Below, in pieces: positions 16,379 to 25,567 of a stretch of DNA of 36,717 nucleotides. Numbering within the stretch: position 1 is the first letter of the stretch; the number at the start of each line of letters is the position of its first letter. The notes below the pieces were generated by a model that had not been told where the DNA came from, searched no databases, and saw nothing but the letters and a program-made list of their open reading frames with translations. This stretch comes from Ruminococcaceae bacterium UBA5905. GTDB lineage: Bacteria; Bacillota; Clostridia; Oscillospirales; Acutalibacteraceae. The stretch covers positions 302 through 37,018 of the forward strand of contig DJEF01000016.1 in the NCBI GenBank assembly GCA_002431285.1, read 5' to 3'. Both the position numbers and the translations under genes were made by a program.

Positions 16379-17286
16379 GCAGAATGACAAAAACTACTTC
16401 CTTTGAGAAAAAGCAGAATCGCTGGGGCTATCTTTTCTGCCTGCCGTTCATGCTGGGCTTTGTGCTGCTGGTGGCGTATCCGCTGGTGAAAATGGTTTTC
16501 TTCAGCTTTCAGGAGCTGAGCGTCGGCGCGGTCACCTACGACACCCAGTGGGTGGGCTGGCAGCACTACCACCGGATCCTGTTTGTGGACCCGGATTTCC
16601 GAAAGACCGTGGTGGCCTCTCTGGGGGAGATGGCGGTGAATGTACCGGTAGCGGTGCTCTTCTCCTTCTTCATCGCCAGCATCCTGAACCAGAAGTTCGT
16701 GGGCAGAACCGTTTTCCGGGCGATCCTGTTTCTGCCGGTGATCCTCGCCTCCGGCATGGTGGCGTCTCTCACCGCCGGAGACTTTATCAGCAGCAATATG
16801 CAGAATATCGGCAGCCTGTCGGGCAGCGCTTCGGATTCCCTGTTTTCCGGCAGCTTCACCGATGCGCTGCTGGCCATGAATATCGACCGGGGCATCGTGG
16901 AATTTATCGAAGGACTGGTGGAGCGTATATCCGATATCACCACCATGGCGGCCGTGCCCTCGGTGATCTTCCTGTCCGGGATGCAGTCCATCTCTCCCAG
17001 CATTTTCGAGGCCTCCTATATTGAGGGAGCTTCGGCCTGGGATGTATTTTGGAAGATCAGCTTCCCCATGGTCAGCCCGCTGATCCTGGTGAATGTGATC
17101 TACTGCATCGTGGATTCTTTCACCAGCGCCACCAACACGGCCATCACCGCCATCCATTCGACGCTGTTCTCCAAGATCCAGTACGGTCTCGGCTCGGCCA
17201 TGTCCATCCTGTATCTGACGCTGGTCGGCGTGATCATCGCGCTGGTGTATCTTGTGATCCGGAGGTTGATTTATTACTATGAATGA
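16375..17286 (+). CDS. Sugar ABC transporter permease, MalF type (second pair)
   Basis: 303 residues with N-terminal LFCLPFMLGFVLLVAYPLVK, further membrane segments and an EAA loop (EASYIEGASAWDVFWKISFP, from E212). Between the third and fourth membrane segments it carries an insertion of roughly 55 residues (about 135-190, SGDFISSN to RISDIT region) that ordinary MalF-type permeases of this size lack. ATGA overlap with the upstream lipoprotein gene couples them. It belongs with the next permease; neither has an adjacent solute-binding protein. Confidence 0.9.
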   Translation: MSRMTKTTSFEKKQNRWGYLFCLPFMLGFVLLVAYPLVKMVFFSFQELSVGAVTYDTQWVGWQHYHRILFVDPDFRKTVVASLGEMAVNVPVAVLFSFFIASILNQKFVGRTVFRAILFLPVILASGMVASLTAGDFISSNMQNIGSLSGSASDSLFSGSFTDALLAMNIDRGIVEFIEGLVERISDITTMAAVPSVIFLSGMQSISPSIFEASYIEGASAWDVFWKISFPMVSPLILVNVIYCIVDSFTSATNTAITAIHSTLFSKIQYGLGSAMSILYLTLVGVIIALVYLVIRRLIYYYE

Positions 17287-18247
17287 CATACCGATGCATG
17301 AGACCTCCCTGGAAGCCGCCCGCAAGGCGGCGGCACGCGCCAAGCGGGTCCGGATGGCGGGACATCTGGGGGTGTCCGTCCTGCGGTTTATCCTGCTGTT
17401 CGGCATCAGCTTTGTGATCCTGTACCCGATCTTTTCCATCATCTGCGGCTCCTTCATGTCGCTGGACGATCTGGTGGATATCACCGTGAAATACTTTCCC
17501 AAGCATTTCACCCTGCAAAACTACGCGGACGCCGCGACGGCGCTGGGGATGCCGGACACCATGGTGCGCTCGCTGGCGATCTTCCTGCTCACATCGGCGT
17601 TGCAGGTGATCTCCTGCACGATGGTGGGCTACGGGCTGGCGCGGTTCCGGTTTAAGCTGAACGGACTGGTGTTCGTCTGCGTTATCATCCAGCTGCTCAT
17701 CCCGCCGGACACCATCATGCTGACGCGGTTTATCAGCTTCCGGTATTTCACCGGCTTCGGGCTGCTGCCGCTGCTGGGACTGGAGCCGCTGAATCTGACC
17801 GCCTCGGCGCTGCCGCTCTATATCCTGGGCGCCACCTGCACGGGGCTGAAGAACGGCCTGTTTATCTTCATCCTGCGCCAGTATTTCAAGGGGCTGCCGA
17901 AATCGCTGGAGGAGGCGGCCTATGTGGACGGATGCAGCCCGCTGCGGGCATTCGCCTCCATCATGCTGCCCGGCGCCCGGACGATGATGGTCACCGTATT
18001 TCTGTTTTCTTTTGTCTGGCTGTGGACGGATATGACCATCGCCCCGGCGCTGACCAAGTCCAACATACTGGTGAACATGATCTATATGCTTCAGGGAATT
18101 CTCTACGATAACAGCGGCGGGCTGCGGGTATCGCTGCTGAAGAACGCCGGCATCATGCTGATCATCCTGCCGGTGATTCTGGTGTATCTGCTCTGTCAGA
18201 GAGCATTTGTACAAGGCATCGAAAGTTCCGGTCTCACAGGCACTTAA
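17279..18247 (+). CDS. Sugar ABC transporter permease, MalG type (second pair)
   Basis: 322 residues, overlapping the preceding permease gene by 8 bases. It has six membrane segments and the EAA loop EEAAYVDGCSPLRAFASIML (from E211). The N-terminal extension before the first membrane segment is rich in Arg, Lys and Ala. It forms the second permease pair of the locus. Its substrate-binding partner could be the lipoprotein at 32856-34301 or the large protein at 7101-9932. Confidence 0.92.
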   Translation: MNDIPMHETSLEAARKAAARAKRVRMAGHLGVSVLRFILLFGISFVILYPIFSIICGSFMSLDDLVDITVKYFPKHFTLQNYADAATALGMPDTMVRSLAIFLLTSALQVISCTMVGYGLARFRFKLNGLVFVCVIIQLLIPPDTIMLTRFISFRYFTGFGLLPLLGLEPLNLTASALPLYILGATCTGLKNGLFIFILRQYFKGLPKSLEEAAYVDGCSPLRAFASIMLPGARTMMVTVFLFSFVWLWTDMTIAPALTKSNILVNMIYMLQGILYDNSGGLRVSLLKNAGIMLIILPVILVYLLCQRAFVQGIESSGLTGT

Positions 18248-18267
18248 TACGGGAAAGGAGTCAGGCT

Positions 18268-21200
18268 ATGTTACAGTTCCATCTGCGCAAGGATATCCGA
18301 AAGGCGGTCTCCGTGGTGATGGCGGCGACGCTGCTGCTGACCAGCGTCGTGTGCGGCTTTTCCACCCTGGCGGGGGAAACCGGAGAGACCTTCCCCCTCC
18401 GCTTTGAAGACGGCATCAATCCCATCACCCAGATCAATAACGTCTATTCCGGCAAGGATCATCTCACGACGGAGGGAGTCGCTCTGCTGGCCGGCGATGA
18501 GGCGCTGAACGGCGGCGGCAGTCTGCTGCTGACGGCGCGCACCGGAAACAACGCCTATGCCGAAACGGCGCCCCTCGCCATGGCGGGGGTCAAGGGTTTC
18601 TCCGTCAAGAGCTTCGAGCAGGTGACCGGCATCATGTTGCGTCTGCAGCTGCGCAACGACAACGACGCCAAAGCCCGCCCGTTCAGCGTGGTGCTCTCTC
18701 AGGAGGGGCTGTCCAACAGCACTTTTCTGGGCAAAGGCGCCGTCGCCTACGACATACAGGGACACGCGCTGGAGGTCAAGAGCACCGATCTGCAGATGAC
18801 GCTGCCGGGCGGCTTTGACGGCTTTCTGTTCCTGCCGCTGGAGACGGCCCGCAGCGAGAAAAAGACGCGGCCGAACGTCTACGACCAGTATGCGACCTTC
18901 CCCGACAATCTGGTGGATCTGTCGGAGAGCTTTACCCTGTCCCTGCGTCTGACGGGACGCACCTGGGGCGGCGTGGAGGTCGTCGTGGACGATATCTCGG
19001 TGTATTCCGGAGCCTCGGCGGCGGAAAATTTGCAGCACCTGAAAGCGCTGGGCTACACGGTTTCGGCCGAGACGCCGGACGAGGAGGTGGCCGGTCCCTA
19101 TCTGCCGGCAGCCGCCCAGCCGACCCGCTACGATCTGCCGCTGAATTTCGGGGACGGCATCAACCCCTTTGTAAAAATCGAAGACATTGATAAAAACTGG
19201 AACAAAGTGCCCCACGAGGGCGATATCGGCATGGTGGGTGCGCCAAAGGCGCTCATCGGCGCCTCCTCGCTGGAGGTATGGAAGCTGTCGGCGGGCTGCA
19301 ACCGGGTCGATCTGAACACGGCCCTCATGAACGGCATCGCGGGCTTCTCCAAGACCGATTTCAGCCAGACGACCGGTATCCTGCTGCGTCTGAAGCTCAC
19401 CGGCGGCAGCAAGGACACCGTCAAGTATTTCGCCCTGAGCGCCACTCAGTCCGGCGTTGCCAGAGCCACCAATCTGGGCAAGGGTGCCGCCGGGTATGAC
19501 CTGACCGGCAAGCCCGTCACCCTGACGAATTGCAATCTGGGCATCAAGTTGCCCGGCGATTTCGACGGCTATCTGTTCCTGCCTTTCAAGACGGCCCAGA
19601 GCGAGACTGTCACTGTGGCAGGCACCTACGACAGCTATGTGGATCACCCCGAGAGCATGGTGGATTTCTCCAAGGATTACAGCCTGCAGCCCATGTTCAA
19701 GGATGACTGGAGCGGCACCACCGTGTATCTGGACGATATGCAGGTGTATGCCGGCGACGAGCACATCAACTTCCTCAAGAGCCGGTATTCCGGCATCACC
19801 TATGTGCAGCAGCCGGAGCGGTATGCTTTCCCGCTGACCTTTGACGACGGGATCATGCCCTTCAACGCCGTCAACGACATCTATAACTGGGAGTCCCACT
19901 GGAAGAATACCGGCGTCGGTCTGACCGGCGACGCGCCGCTGTGCGGCACGGCCTCCGTGCTGGTGGAGGCCCTGCGGGCGGGCAACAACCGCACCGATCT
20001 GAACGATGTGAAGATGACCGGCATCGCAGGCTTCTCCAAGACCGATTTCAGTCAGGTCACCGGCGTCATGCTGCGGCTGAAACTGGACGGCGACGCCGCC
20101 ACCACCCGGCACTTCCGCATCGGCGCCACCCAATCCGGCGTTGCCAGAGCCACCTATCTGGGCAAGGGCGCAGCCGCCTATGACCTGACCGGCAAGCCGG
20201 TGACGCTCCACGGCGGCAATCTGGGTATCAAGCTGCCCGGCGATTTTGACGGCTATCTGTTCCTGCCCTTCAAGACGGCTCAGAGCGAGACTGTCACCGT
20301 GGCGGGCACCTACGACAGCTATGTGGATCACCCCGAGAGCATGGTGGACTTCTCCGGGGATTACACCATGACCGTCACTTTCTGGGAAGATTGGGGCGGC
20401 ACTACCGTGCTGCTGGACGATATGCTGGTCTATTCCGGCGATGAGCACATCAACTTCCTCAAGACCCGGTATTCCGGCATCACCTATGTGCAGCAGCCGG
20501 AGCGGTATGCTTTCCCGCTGCTGTTTGACGACGGCCTCATGCCTTTCAATGCCGTCAATGACGTCTATAACTGGCAGTCCCACTGGAAGAATACCGGCGT
20601 CGGTCTGACCGATTCCGATGCGCTGTGCGGCAGCACCTCGGTGAAGGTGGACGCCCTGCGGGCGGGCAACAACCGCACCGACCTGAACGACGTGAAGATG
20701 ACCGGCATCGCAGGCTTCTCCAAGACCGATTTCAGCCAGGTCACCGGCGTGATGCTGCGGCTGAAGCTGGACGGCGACGCCGCCGCGACCAAACACTTCC
20801 GCATCGGCGCGCACCAGGACGGGCTGGTAAAAGATACCTTCCTCGGCAAAGGCGCAGCCGCCTATGACCTGCAGGGAAATGCCGTGATGCTCCACGGCGG
20901 CAATCTGGGCATCAAACTGCCCGGCAATTTCGACGGCTATCTGTTCCTGCCCTTTAAGACGGCCCAGAGCGAAACCGTCACCGTGGCGGGCACCTACGAC
21001 AGCTATGCGGACTATCCGGAGAATCTGGTGGATTTCTCCAAGAATTACATCATGACCGTCACCTTCTGGGAAGACTGGGGCGGCGTATCGGTGCTGATGG
21101 ACGACTTCCGGGTCTATTCCGGCGACGAGCACGTCAACATCCTCAAATCTCTCTATCCCGGCATCACCAATGTGCAGCAGCCGGAGCGGTATTCCTTCCC

Positions 21201-23463
21201 GCTGCTGTTTGACGACGGTCTCATGCCTTTCAATGCGGTCAACGATATCTATAATTGGCAGATGCACTGGCGCACCAACGGCGTGGGGCTGGTGACGGGG
21301 GGCGAGGCGCTCTCGGGCACCACCTCGGTGAAGGTGGACGCCCTGCGGGCGGGCAACAACCGCACCGACCTGAACGATGTGAAGATGGCCGGCATCACGG
21401 GCTTCTCCAAGGACGATTTCAGTCAGGTCACCGGCGTCATGCTGCGGATCAAACTCACCGGCGGCGACCCGGCCGCCCAGAAGCATTTCCGCATCGCCGC
21501 CCGGCAGGACGGGCTGGCAAAGGATACCTTCCTGGGCAAAGGTGCCTCGGCCTACGATCTGGCGGGCAATAAGGTGGCGCTCACCGGCGGCAATCTGGGC
21601 ATCAAGCTGCCCGGCAATTTCGACGGCTATCTGTTCCTGCCCTTCAAGACCGCCCAGAGCGAGACCGTCACCGTGGCGGGCACCTACGACAGCTATGCGG
21701 ACTATCCGGAGAATCTGGTGGATTTCTCCAGGAATTACACCATGACCGTCACCTTCTGGGAGGATTGGGACGGCACCACCGTGTATTTCGACGATATGCG
21801 GGTATACAGCGGCGACAAGCACATCACCATTCTCAAGGAGCTGTATACGGGCATCCAGACGGTGCAACAGCCGGAATACTACACGCTGCCCTTCGCCTTT
21901 GACAAGGGGATGACCCCCTTCACCTTTGAGATGGACGGCGGCCGGTATGCCCAAAAGGGCGTGTATGGCACCGGCGGCAAGCTCTCCTACGGCAAGAATT
22001 CCATCGGCACCGGCCTCACGGTGCAGTTCGCCCCCGACCTCACCGACGCTTACAGCGTGTATACCTCCAAGGCCAAGGTGAAGATCCCGGCCGGCTCCTT
22101 GGGCTTCCTGCTGCGGGTCAAGACCAACGCTCCCGAAAGCGCCACCATCGGGATCATCTCCAACTACTGGACAGAGTCTTCTCTGGAGTTCGGCAAGAAT
22201 GCCCTGCTGTACGATCTGGAGGGCAATGCGGTGGAAAAGCCCTTTGAGAGCAATCACTGGCTGGGCTGCAATCTGCCGGAGGAATTCGACGGCTTCGTGT
22301 TCATTCCGCTGGATTCCGGCTTTAACGGAAAACAGCAGAAGTATTACCGGGACGCCAAGGGCCTGAAGGTGGACGACAAGATCGTGGATCTGCAGCTCAT
22401 TTTCTACGGCGAAAAGCAGTGGGCGGGCAAAACCTTTGAGGTCGAATACTGGGGTACATACAGCGACAAAAACTACGTGGGCACCATCGAAAAGCTGGGC
22501 TATGAGCTGGATGTGGATAAGGGGCTGACCAGCAACGCCATCCTGGGCGACGCCTCCAAGCTGTTCTTCTATGTGCAGCGGCTCAACGAGGGCTTTGACG
22601 AGAAGAATCTGGCCAAGCTGAAAAACTGGATCCTGCTGGATACCACCGATTCCAAACTGCTGAACAGTTACAGCCCGGACAACGTGTCCATCGGCAACGG
22701 TCTGCTGACCCTCAAATACGCCAAGACCGCCAAGGACGGCAAGTCCTATACCACCGGCGCCATCCGCACAAAGGAAAAAGTCAGCTACGGCTACTATGAG
22801 GCCAACCTCACCTTCCCGCAGCTGGCCCGAGCACGGTCGGTATTCCGGCTGGTGACGGACGGCGGCTATGACGAGGGCGGCACGGCTTTCGAGGTGGATA
22901 TCGCCTCCCTCAACGAGGCTTTCGAGCTGATGACGGGCTATAAATATATGTCCGACTACAAGGCTCTGCGGGATGGCGGCACGGAAAAGGACGGCGCCGA
23001 AAAGGTGGACTCCAAGGACACCTTCTACGGCACGAGCCATACCTACGGCCTGCTGTATACCTACGAATACCTGCGGTTCTACGTAGACGGCATATTGGTG
23101 CGGGAGATCGAAAACACCTTTGCCCGGGGCGGCGTATTCATCGAGATAGCCGGGACGGTGACCGCGGAGATCACCGAGCCGCTGACCGCCGACAATTCCG
23201 AGATCGTGGTGGATTACGTCCGATATTGGGAGATCGACCAGGATGAGATGGCAAAATACGACACGGCGCTGCTGACGGAGAAGCCGGCGGACGTGGACCC
23301 CGGGAAAGACCCCGCCACCGTGCGGGTGGATAAGACCAGCACCCCGCTGCTCGTCGCGGCCTGCGTTCTGGGGGTCGTGGCGCTGGCGGCAATCGTACTG
23401 CTGATCCTGCTGGTGCTGCCCCGCGGGAAAAAGAAACCGCGTGCCGATGAAACGGAGGTTTGA
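18268..23463 (+). CDS. Membrane-anchored six-module glycan-binding-type protein with a GH16-like domain
   Basis: 1731 residues, with a signal peptide (about 1-36). Six modules of about 228 residues start near residues 41, 288, 519, 747, 975 and 1204. Copies 2 to 5 are nearly identical; copies 1 and 6 are divergent. Each module has a FxDG or FEDG start, LGKGA.AYDL.G, LPG.FDGYLFLPF and a VYLDDM-type end, the same fold signature as the modules in the protein at 2906. Residues about 1425-1660 resemble a GH16/laminarinase jelly roll (IGNGLLTLKYAK, VSYGYYEANLTFPQ, FEVDIASLNEAF), but the ExDx(x)E catalytic motif lacks its second Glu after E1542 and D1544. A membrane segment (about 1693-1718) and a basic tail close it. 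It probably captures glycan at the surface rather than cutting it. AAAGGAGT precedes ATG 18268. Confidence 0.78.
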   Translation: MLQFHLRKDIRKAVSVVMAATLLLTSVVCGFSTLAGETGETFPLRFEDGINPITQINNVYSGKDHLTTEGVALLAGDEALNGGGSLLLTARTGNNAYAETAPLAMAGVKGFSVKSFEQVTGIMLRLQLRNDNDAKARPFSVVLSQEGLSNSTFLGKGAVAYDIQGHALEVKSTDLQMTLPGGFDGFLFLPLETARSEKKTRPNVYDQYATFPDNLVDLSESFTLSLRLTGRTWGGVEVVVDDISVYSGASAAENLQHLKALGYTVSAETPDEEVAGPYLPAAAQPTRYDLPLNFGDGINPFVKIEDIDKNWNKVPHEGDIGMVGAPKALIGASSLEVWKLSAGCNRVDLNTALMNGIAGFSKTDFSQTTGILLRLKLTGGSKDTVKYFALSATQSGVARATNLGKGAAGYDLTGKPVTLTNCNLGIKLPGDFDGYLFLPFKTAQSETVTVAGTYDSYVDHPESMVDFSKDYSLQPMFKDDWSGTTVYLDDMQVYAGDEHINFLKSRYSGITYVQQPERYAFPLTFDDGIMPFNAVNDIYNWESHWKNTGVGLTGDAPLCGTASVLVEALRAGNNRTDLNDVKMTGIAGFSKTDFSQVTGVMLRLKLDGDAATTRHFRIGATQSGVARATYLGKGAAAYDLTGKPVTLHGGNLGIKLPGDFDGYLFLPFKTAQSETVTVAGTYDSYVDHPESMVDFSGDYTMTVTFWEDWGGTTVLLDDMLVYSGDEHINFLKTRYSGITYVQQPERYAFPLLFDDGLMPFNAVNDVYNWQSHWKNTGVGLTDSDALCGSTSVKVDALRAGNNRTDLNDVKMTGIAGFSKTDFSQVTGVMLRLKLDGDAAATKHFRIGAHQDGLVKDTFLGKGAAAYDLQGNAVMLHGGNLGIKLPGNFDGYLFLPFKTAQSETVTVAGTYDSYADYPENLVDFSKNYIMTVTFWEDWGGVSVLMDDFRVYSGDEHVNILKSLYPGITNVQQPERYSFPLLFDDGLMPFNAVNDIYNWQMHWRTNGVGLVTGGEALSGTTSVKVDALRAGNNRTDLNDVKMAGITGFSKDDFSQVTGVMLRIKLTGGDPAAQKHFRIAARQDGLAKDTFLGKGASAYDLAGNKVALTGGNLGIKLPGNFDGYLFLPFKTAQSETVTVAGTYDSYADYPENLVDFSRNYTMTVTFWEDWDGTTVYFDDMRVYSGDKHITILKELYTGIQTVQQPEYYTLPFAFDKGMTPFTFEMDGGRYAQKGVYGTGGKLSYGKNSIGTGLTVQFAPDLTDAYSVYTSKAKVKIPAGSLGFLLRVKTNAPESATIGIISNYWTESSLEFGKNALLYDLEGNAVEKPFESNHWLGCNLPEEFDGFVFIPLDSGFNGKQQKYYRDAKGLKVDDKIVDLQLIFYGEKQWAGKTFEVEYWGTYSDKNYVGTIEKLGYELDVDKGLTSNAILGDASKLFFYVQRLNEGFDEKNLAKLKNWILLDTTDSKLLNSYSPDNVSIGNGLLTLKYAKTAKDGKSYTTGAIRTKEKVSYGYYEANLTFPQLARARSVFRLVTDGGYDEGGTAFEVDIASLNEAFELMTGYKYMSDYKALRDGGTEKDGAEKVDSKDTFYGTSHTYGLLYTYEYLRFYVDGILVREIENTFARGGVFIEIAGTVTAEITEPLTADNSEIVVDYVRYWEIDQDEMAKYDTALLTEKPADVDPGKDPATVRVDKTSTPLLVAACVLGVVALAAIVLLILLVLPRGKKKPRADETEV
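19129..21876. repeat. Four tandem coding repeats of about 684-693 bp
   Basis: Units begin near 19129, 19822, 20506 and 21190; the divergent sixth module follows from 21877. Long stretches are nearly identical, for example around 19606, 20278, 20980 and 21653. Units 1-2 share VDHPESMVDFS and units 3-4 share DYPENLVDFS, while units 2-3 share the KNTGVGLT region. The mosaic suggests repeated unequal crossing-over or gene conversion. Such repeats may also be assembly-sensitive. Confidence 0.85.
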
Positions 23464-23467
23464 ACTG

Positions 23468-24748
23468 ATGAATAAGCACTTGAAGAAGATCCTTTCCTCT
23501 GCGCTTGGCTGTCTGCTCGCCGTGGTTCTGCTGGTGGGCACAGCGGCACCGGCATCGGCGGCCAAATACGATCCCGACACCGACTGGATCGCCGGGAAAT
23601 ACGGCATCTTCCTCCACTATCTGCTGGAGCGGCAGGGCGGCGGCAATTCTCTGGAGGGCTGGAATCAGGCGGTCAACTCCTTTGATGTGGATCGCTTTGC
23701 CAAGGATCTGGACAGCGTCGGCGCCTCCTGGATCACCATAACCCTGACCCAGGCCAGCGGCTACTTCCCCATCCCCATGCCGGAGATGGAAGCGCTGACC
23801 GGCGTGAAATGCGGCACCGACCGGGATCTGGTGGCCGATCTGATCCGGGCCTGCGAGCCCTACGGCATCCGGGTGATGCTCTACTGGTCTCCCGGTTTGC
23901 CCCAGAACAACCTGCCCATGGCCCGGGCGCTGGGGGCGGTATTCCGCCAGAATCAGGGAGACGTCTCCGTGGGGCAGGGCGCCAGCGGCGACTGGATGCT
24001 CAACTATACGGCAGCGAAAAATGTCTGCTCAATTCTGTCGGCGCTGTCCCAGCGCTATGGCGACAAGGTGCACGGCTGGTGGTTCGACGGCTGCTACGAC
24101 AATGTGGGTTTCAACGACCGGCTGGCGGAGCTGTACGGCGACGCCGCCCGGGCGGGCAACCCCCACACGCTGGTGGCGTTCAATGACGGCATCCGGTTCG
24201 CCGACTGCCGCTTTGAGACGGAGAATTACGCCTGCGGCGAGACCTGCCACCCGGCTTTTCTGGATACCACCTCGTTTTTGACATACAAGGCGGACAGCCG
24301 CTGGACGGAAAACGGCTATCAGGCGCACCGGCTCACCTTCCTGGGTGAAAACTGGGGTCTGGGCGGCACCATCTACGACACGGCGGAGCTGGCGAAGCAC
24401 TCCTATGAGGCCTTCCTCAAAAACGGGGCGGCCATCTCCTACGACGTAGCCATCAGCGCCGACGGTAAGATCGCCGCCGAGCATATGGCGCAGCTGAAGG
24501 CCATCCACGACTATGTGCAGTCCCAGCCGGCGCCGGTGATCGAACCGGCCCCCACCCCGTCGGATACCCCGGACGACAGCTCCACCACAAGCGATCCGGA
24601 AAAGCCCGACACTCCGGCGGACGACGCCGTGAAAACCGAAGAGGTCGTCAGCAAAAACCCGCTGCTCTTCGCCATCCTCGGTGTGGAGTGCGTCGTGATC
24701 CTCGGCGTGGCGGTTTTCTGGCTGGTGCGGAGAAAGCAGACGAAATAA
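23468..24748 (+). CDS. Membrane-anchored GH29-like enzyme
   Basis: 426 residues from ATG 23468, where CGGAGG precedes by 10 bases; an in-frame ATG further upstream (23441) lies inside the previous gene and lacks support. A signal peptide (to about 34, PASAA) is followed by a GH29-like domain (about 38-350) with KYGIFLHYL, TLTQASGYFPIPMPEME and WWFDGCY, in which D207 is the predicted nucleophile; ENYACGETCH holds acid/base candidates. A Pro/Thr/Asp-rich linker (about 355-395) leads to a membrane segment (about 398-420) and RRKQTK. It is the closest relative of the first domain of the protein at 2906, but with a membrane anchor in place of modules and dockerin. Likely acts at the cell surface; substrate unproven. 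Confidence 0.82.
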   Translation: MNKHLKKILSSALGCLLAVVLLVGTAAPASAAKYDPDTDWIAGKYGIFLHYLLERQGGGNSLEGWNQAVNSFDVDRFAKDLDSVGASWITITLTQASGYFPIPMPEMEALTGVKCGTDRDLVADLIRACEPYGIRVMLYWSPGLPQNNLPMARALGAVFRQNQGDVSVGQGASGDWMLNYTAAKNVCSILSALSQRYGDKVHGWWFDGCYDNVGFNDRLAELYGDAARAGNPHTLVAFNDGIRFADCRFETENYACGETCHPAFLDTTSFLTYKADSRWTENGYQAHRLTFLGENWGLGGTIYDTAELAKHSYEAFLKNGAAISYDVAISADGKIAAEHMAQLKAIHDYVQSQPAPVIEPAPTPSDTPDDSSTTSDPEKPDTPADDAVKTEEVVSKNPLLFAILGVECVVILGVAVFWLVRRKQTK

Positions 24749-24807
24749 GGCGCGAGCCGGAATCGTCACCATACACGATCAACCATGTGAAAGAGGTCAA
24801 AGATACC

Positions 24808-25548
24808 ATGATAAAAGTCGGCATTGCAGATTATGGGCTGAATTGCTGGTACGGCGCCCTGTACGATTATGAGCAGCGGTTCGCGCTGCTGAAGCAGACC
24901 GGATACGACGGTCTGGAGCGGCTGGAAGCGCGCTCGGCGGCGGAGGCCATGGACATCTCCGCCGCCGCCCGGCGGCAGGGGCTGGATTTCGCCACCTGCC
25001 GGGGCGGCACCCCTCTGGAGACCCTGCGCTGGTCGGCGGCGCTGGGCAAGCGGTATATCTGGGTAGAATCCCAGGACAAGGATTTTTCGGTGTTCTGCCG
25101 GCAGGTGAACGCCCAGATTGAGGCGGCGGCCGCCTACGGAGTGGACGTGGCGCTGCACAACCATCTGGGGCTGACGGTGGAGACACAGGAGCAGCTGGAC
25201 GCCTTCATGGCGGCCTGCCCGAAGTGCAAGCTGCTGCTGGATGTGGGCCATCTGGCGGCCGCCGGGGGCGACCCGGTGGAAACGGCCGCGCGGTATGCCG
25301 ACCGACTGGCGGCCGTCCATCTCAAGGACTATGTATACAAGGACCGGTCGGCCAAAAACTGGTGGGATCGGCTGCGGTTCTGCGAGCTGGGTGCCGGCGA
25401 GATGGGCGACCGGAACACGCAGATCATCGAAACGCTCAAGAGCGTGGGCTATGACGGCTGGCTGCTGGTGGAGCACGACACCCACCTGCGGGAACCGGCA
25501 GAGGATCTGGCCGTCAGCCGGGAATACATTCGCCGATTGGGGATTTAA
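24808..25548 (+). CDS. TIM-barrel sugar isomerase/epimerase, IolE-like
   Basis: 246 residues from ATG 24808 (AGAGG upstream). It belongs to the xylose-isomerase-like barrel family (AP_endonuc_2). Predicted metal and substrate residues are visible: H117 and H119 in ALHNHLG, D145 and H148 in LLDVGHL, H171 in VHLKD and E222 in VEHD. The stretch from HNHLG to HLKD resembles inosose dehydratase IolE. No signal peptide, so it is cytosolic. It is followed 19 bases later by a Gfo/Idh/MocA oxidoreductase, a pairing seen in inositol catabolism and in keto-sugar routes for cleaving glycosides. The exact reaction (isomerase, epimerase, dehydratase or keto-glycoside lyase) is undecided. Confidence 0.83.
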   Translation: MIKVGIADYGLNCWYGALYDYEQRFALLKQTGYDGLERLEARSAAEAMDISAAARRQGLDFATCRGGTPLETLRWSAALGKRYIWVESQDKDFSVFCRQVNAQIEAAAAYGVDVALHNHLGLTVETQEQLDAFMAACPKCKLLLDVGHLAAAGGDPVETAARYADRLAAVHLKDYVYKDRSAKNWWDRLRFCELGAGEMGDRNTQIIETLKSVGYDGWLLVEHDTHLREPAEDLAVSREYIRRLGI

Positions 25549-25567
25549 GAGGAAAAGGAGCACAACC

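Noticed and set aside
13679..16390. A 903-codon minus-strand open frame opposite the DUF5696-like gene
   Set aside because: Antisense shadow without motifs.
19129..21876. Repeats considered as a CRISPR array or mobile element
   Set aside because: Units are about 690 bp, in frame and encode a protein module; there are no short palindromic repeats or spacers and no transposase.
18271..23607. A 1778-codon open frame on the minus strand opposite the six-module protein
   Set aside because: It is the antisense shadow of a repetitive, GC-rich gene; its translation shows no domain, no signal peptide and no suitable ribosome binding site, while the plus-strand frame has clear protein motifs.
25241..25567. 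Upstream extension of the Gfo/Idh/MocA gene
   Set aside because: It overlaps the isomerase gene by about 300 bases; the Rossmann motif must lie near the N-terminus, as it does with ATG 25568.
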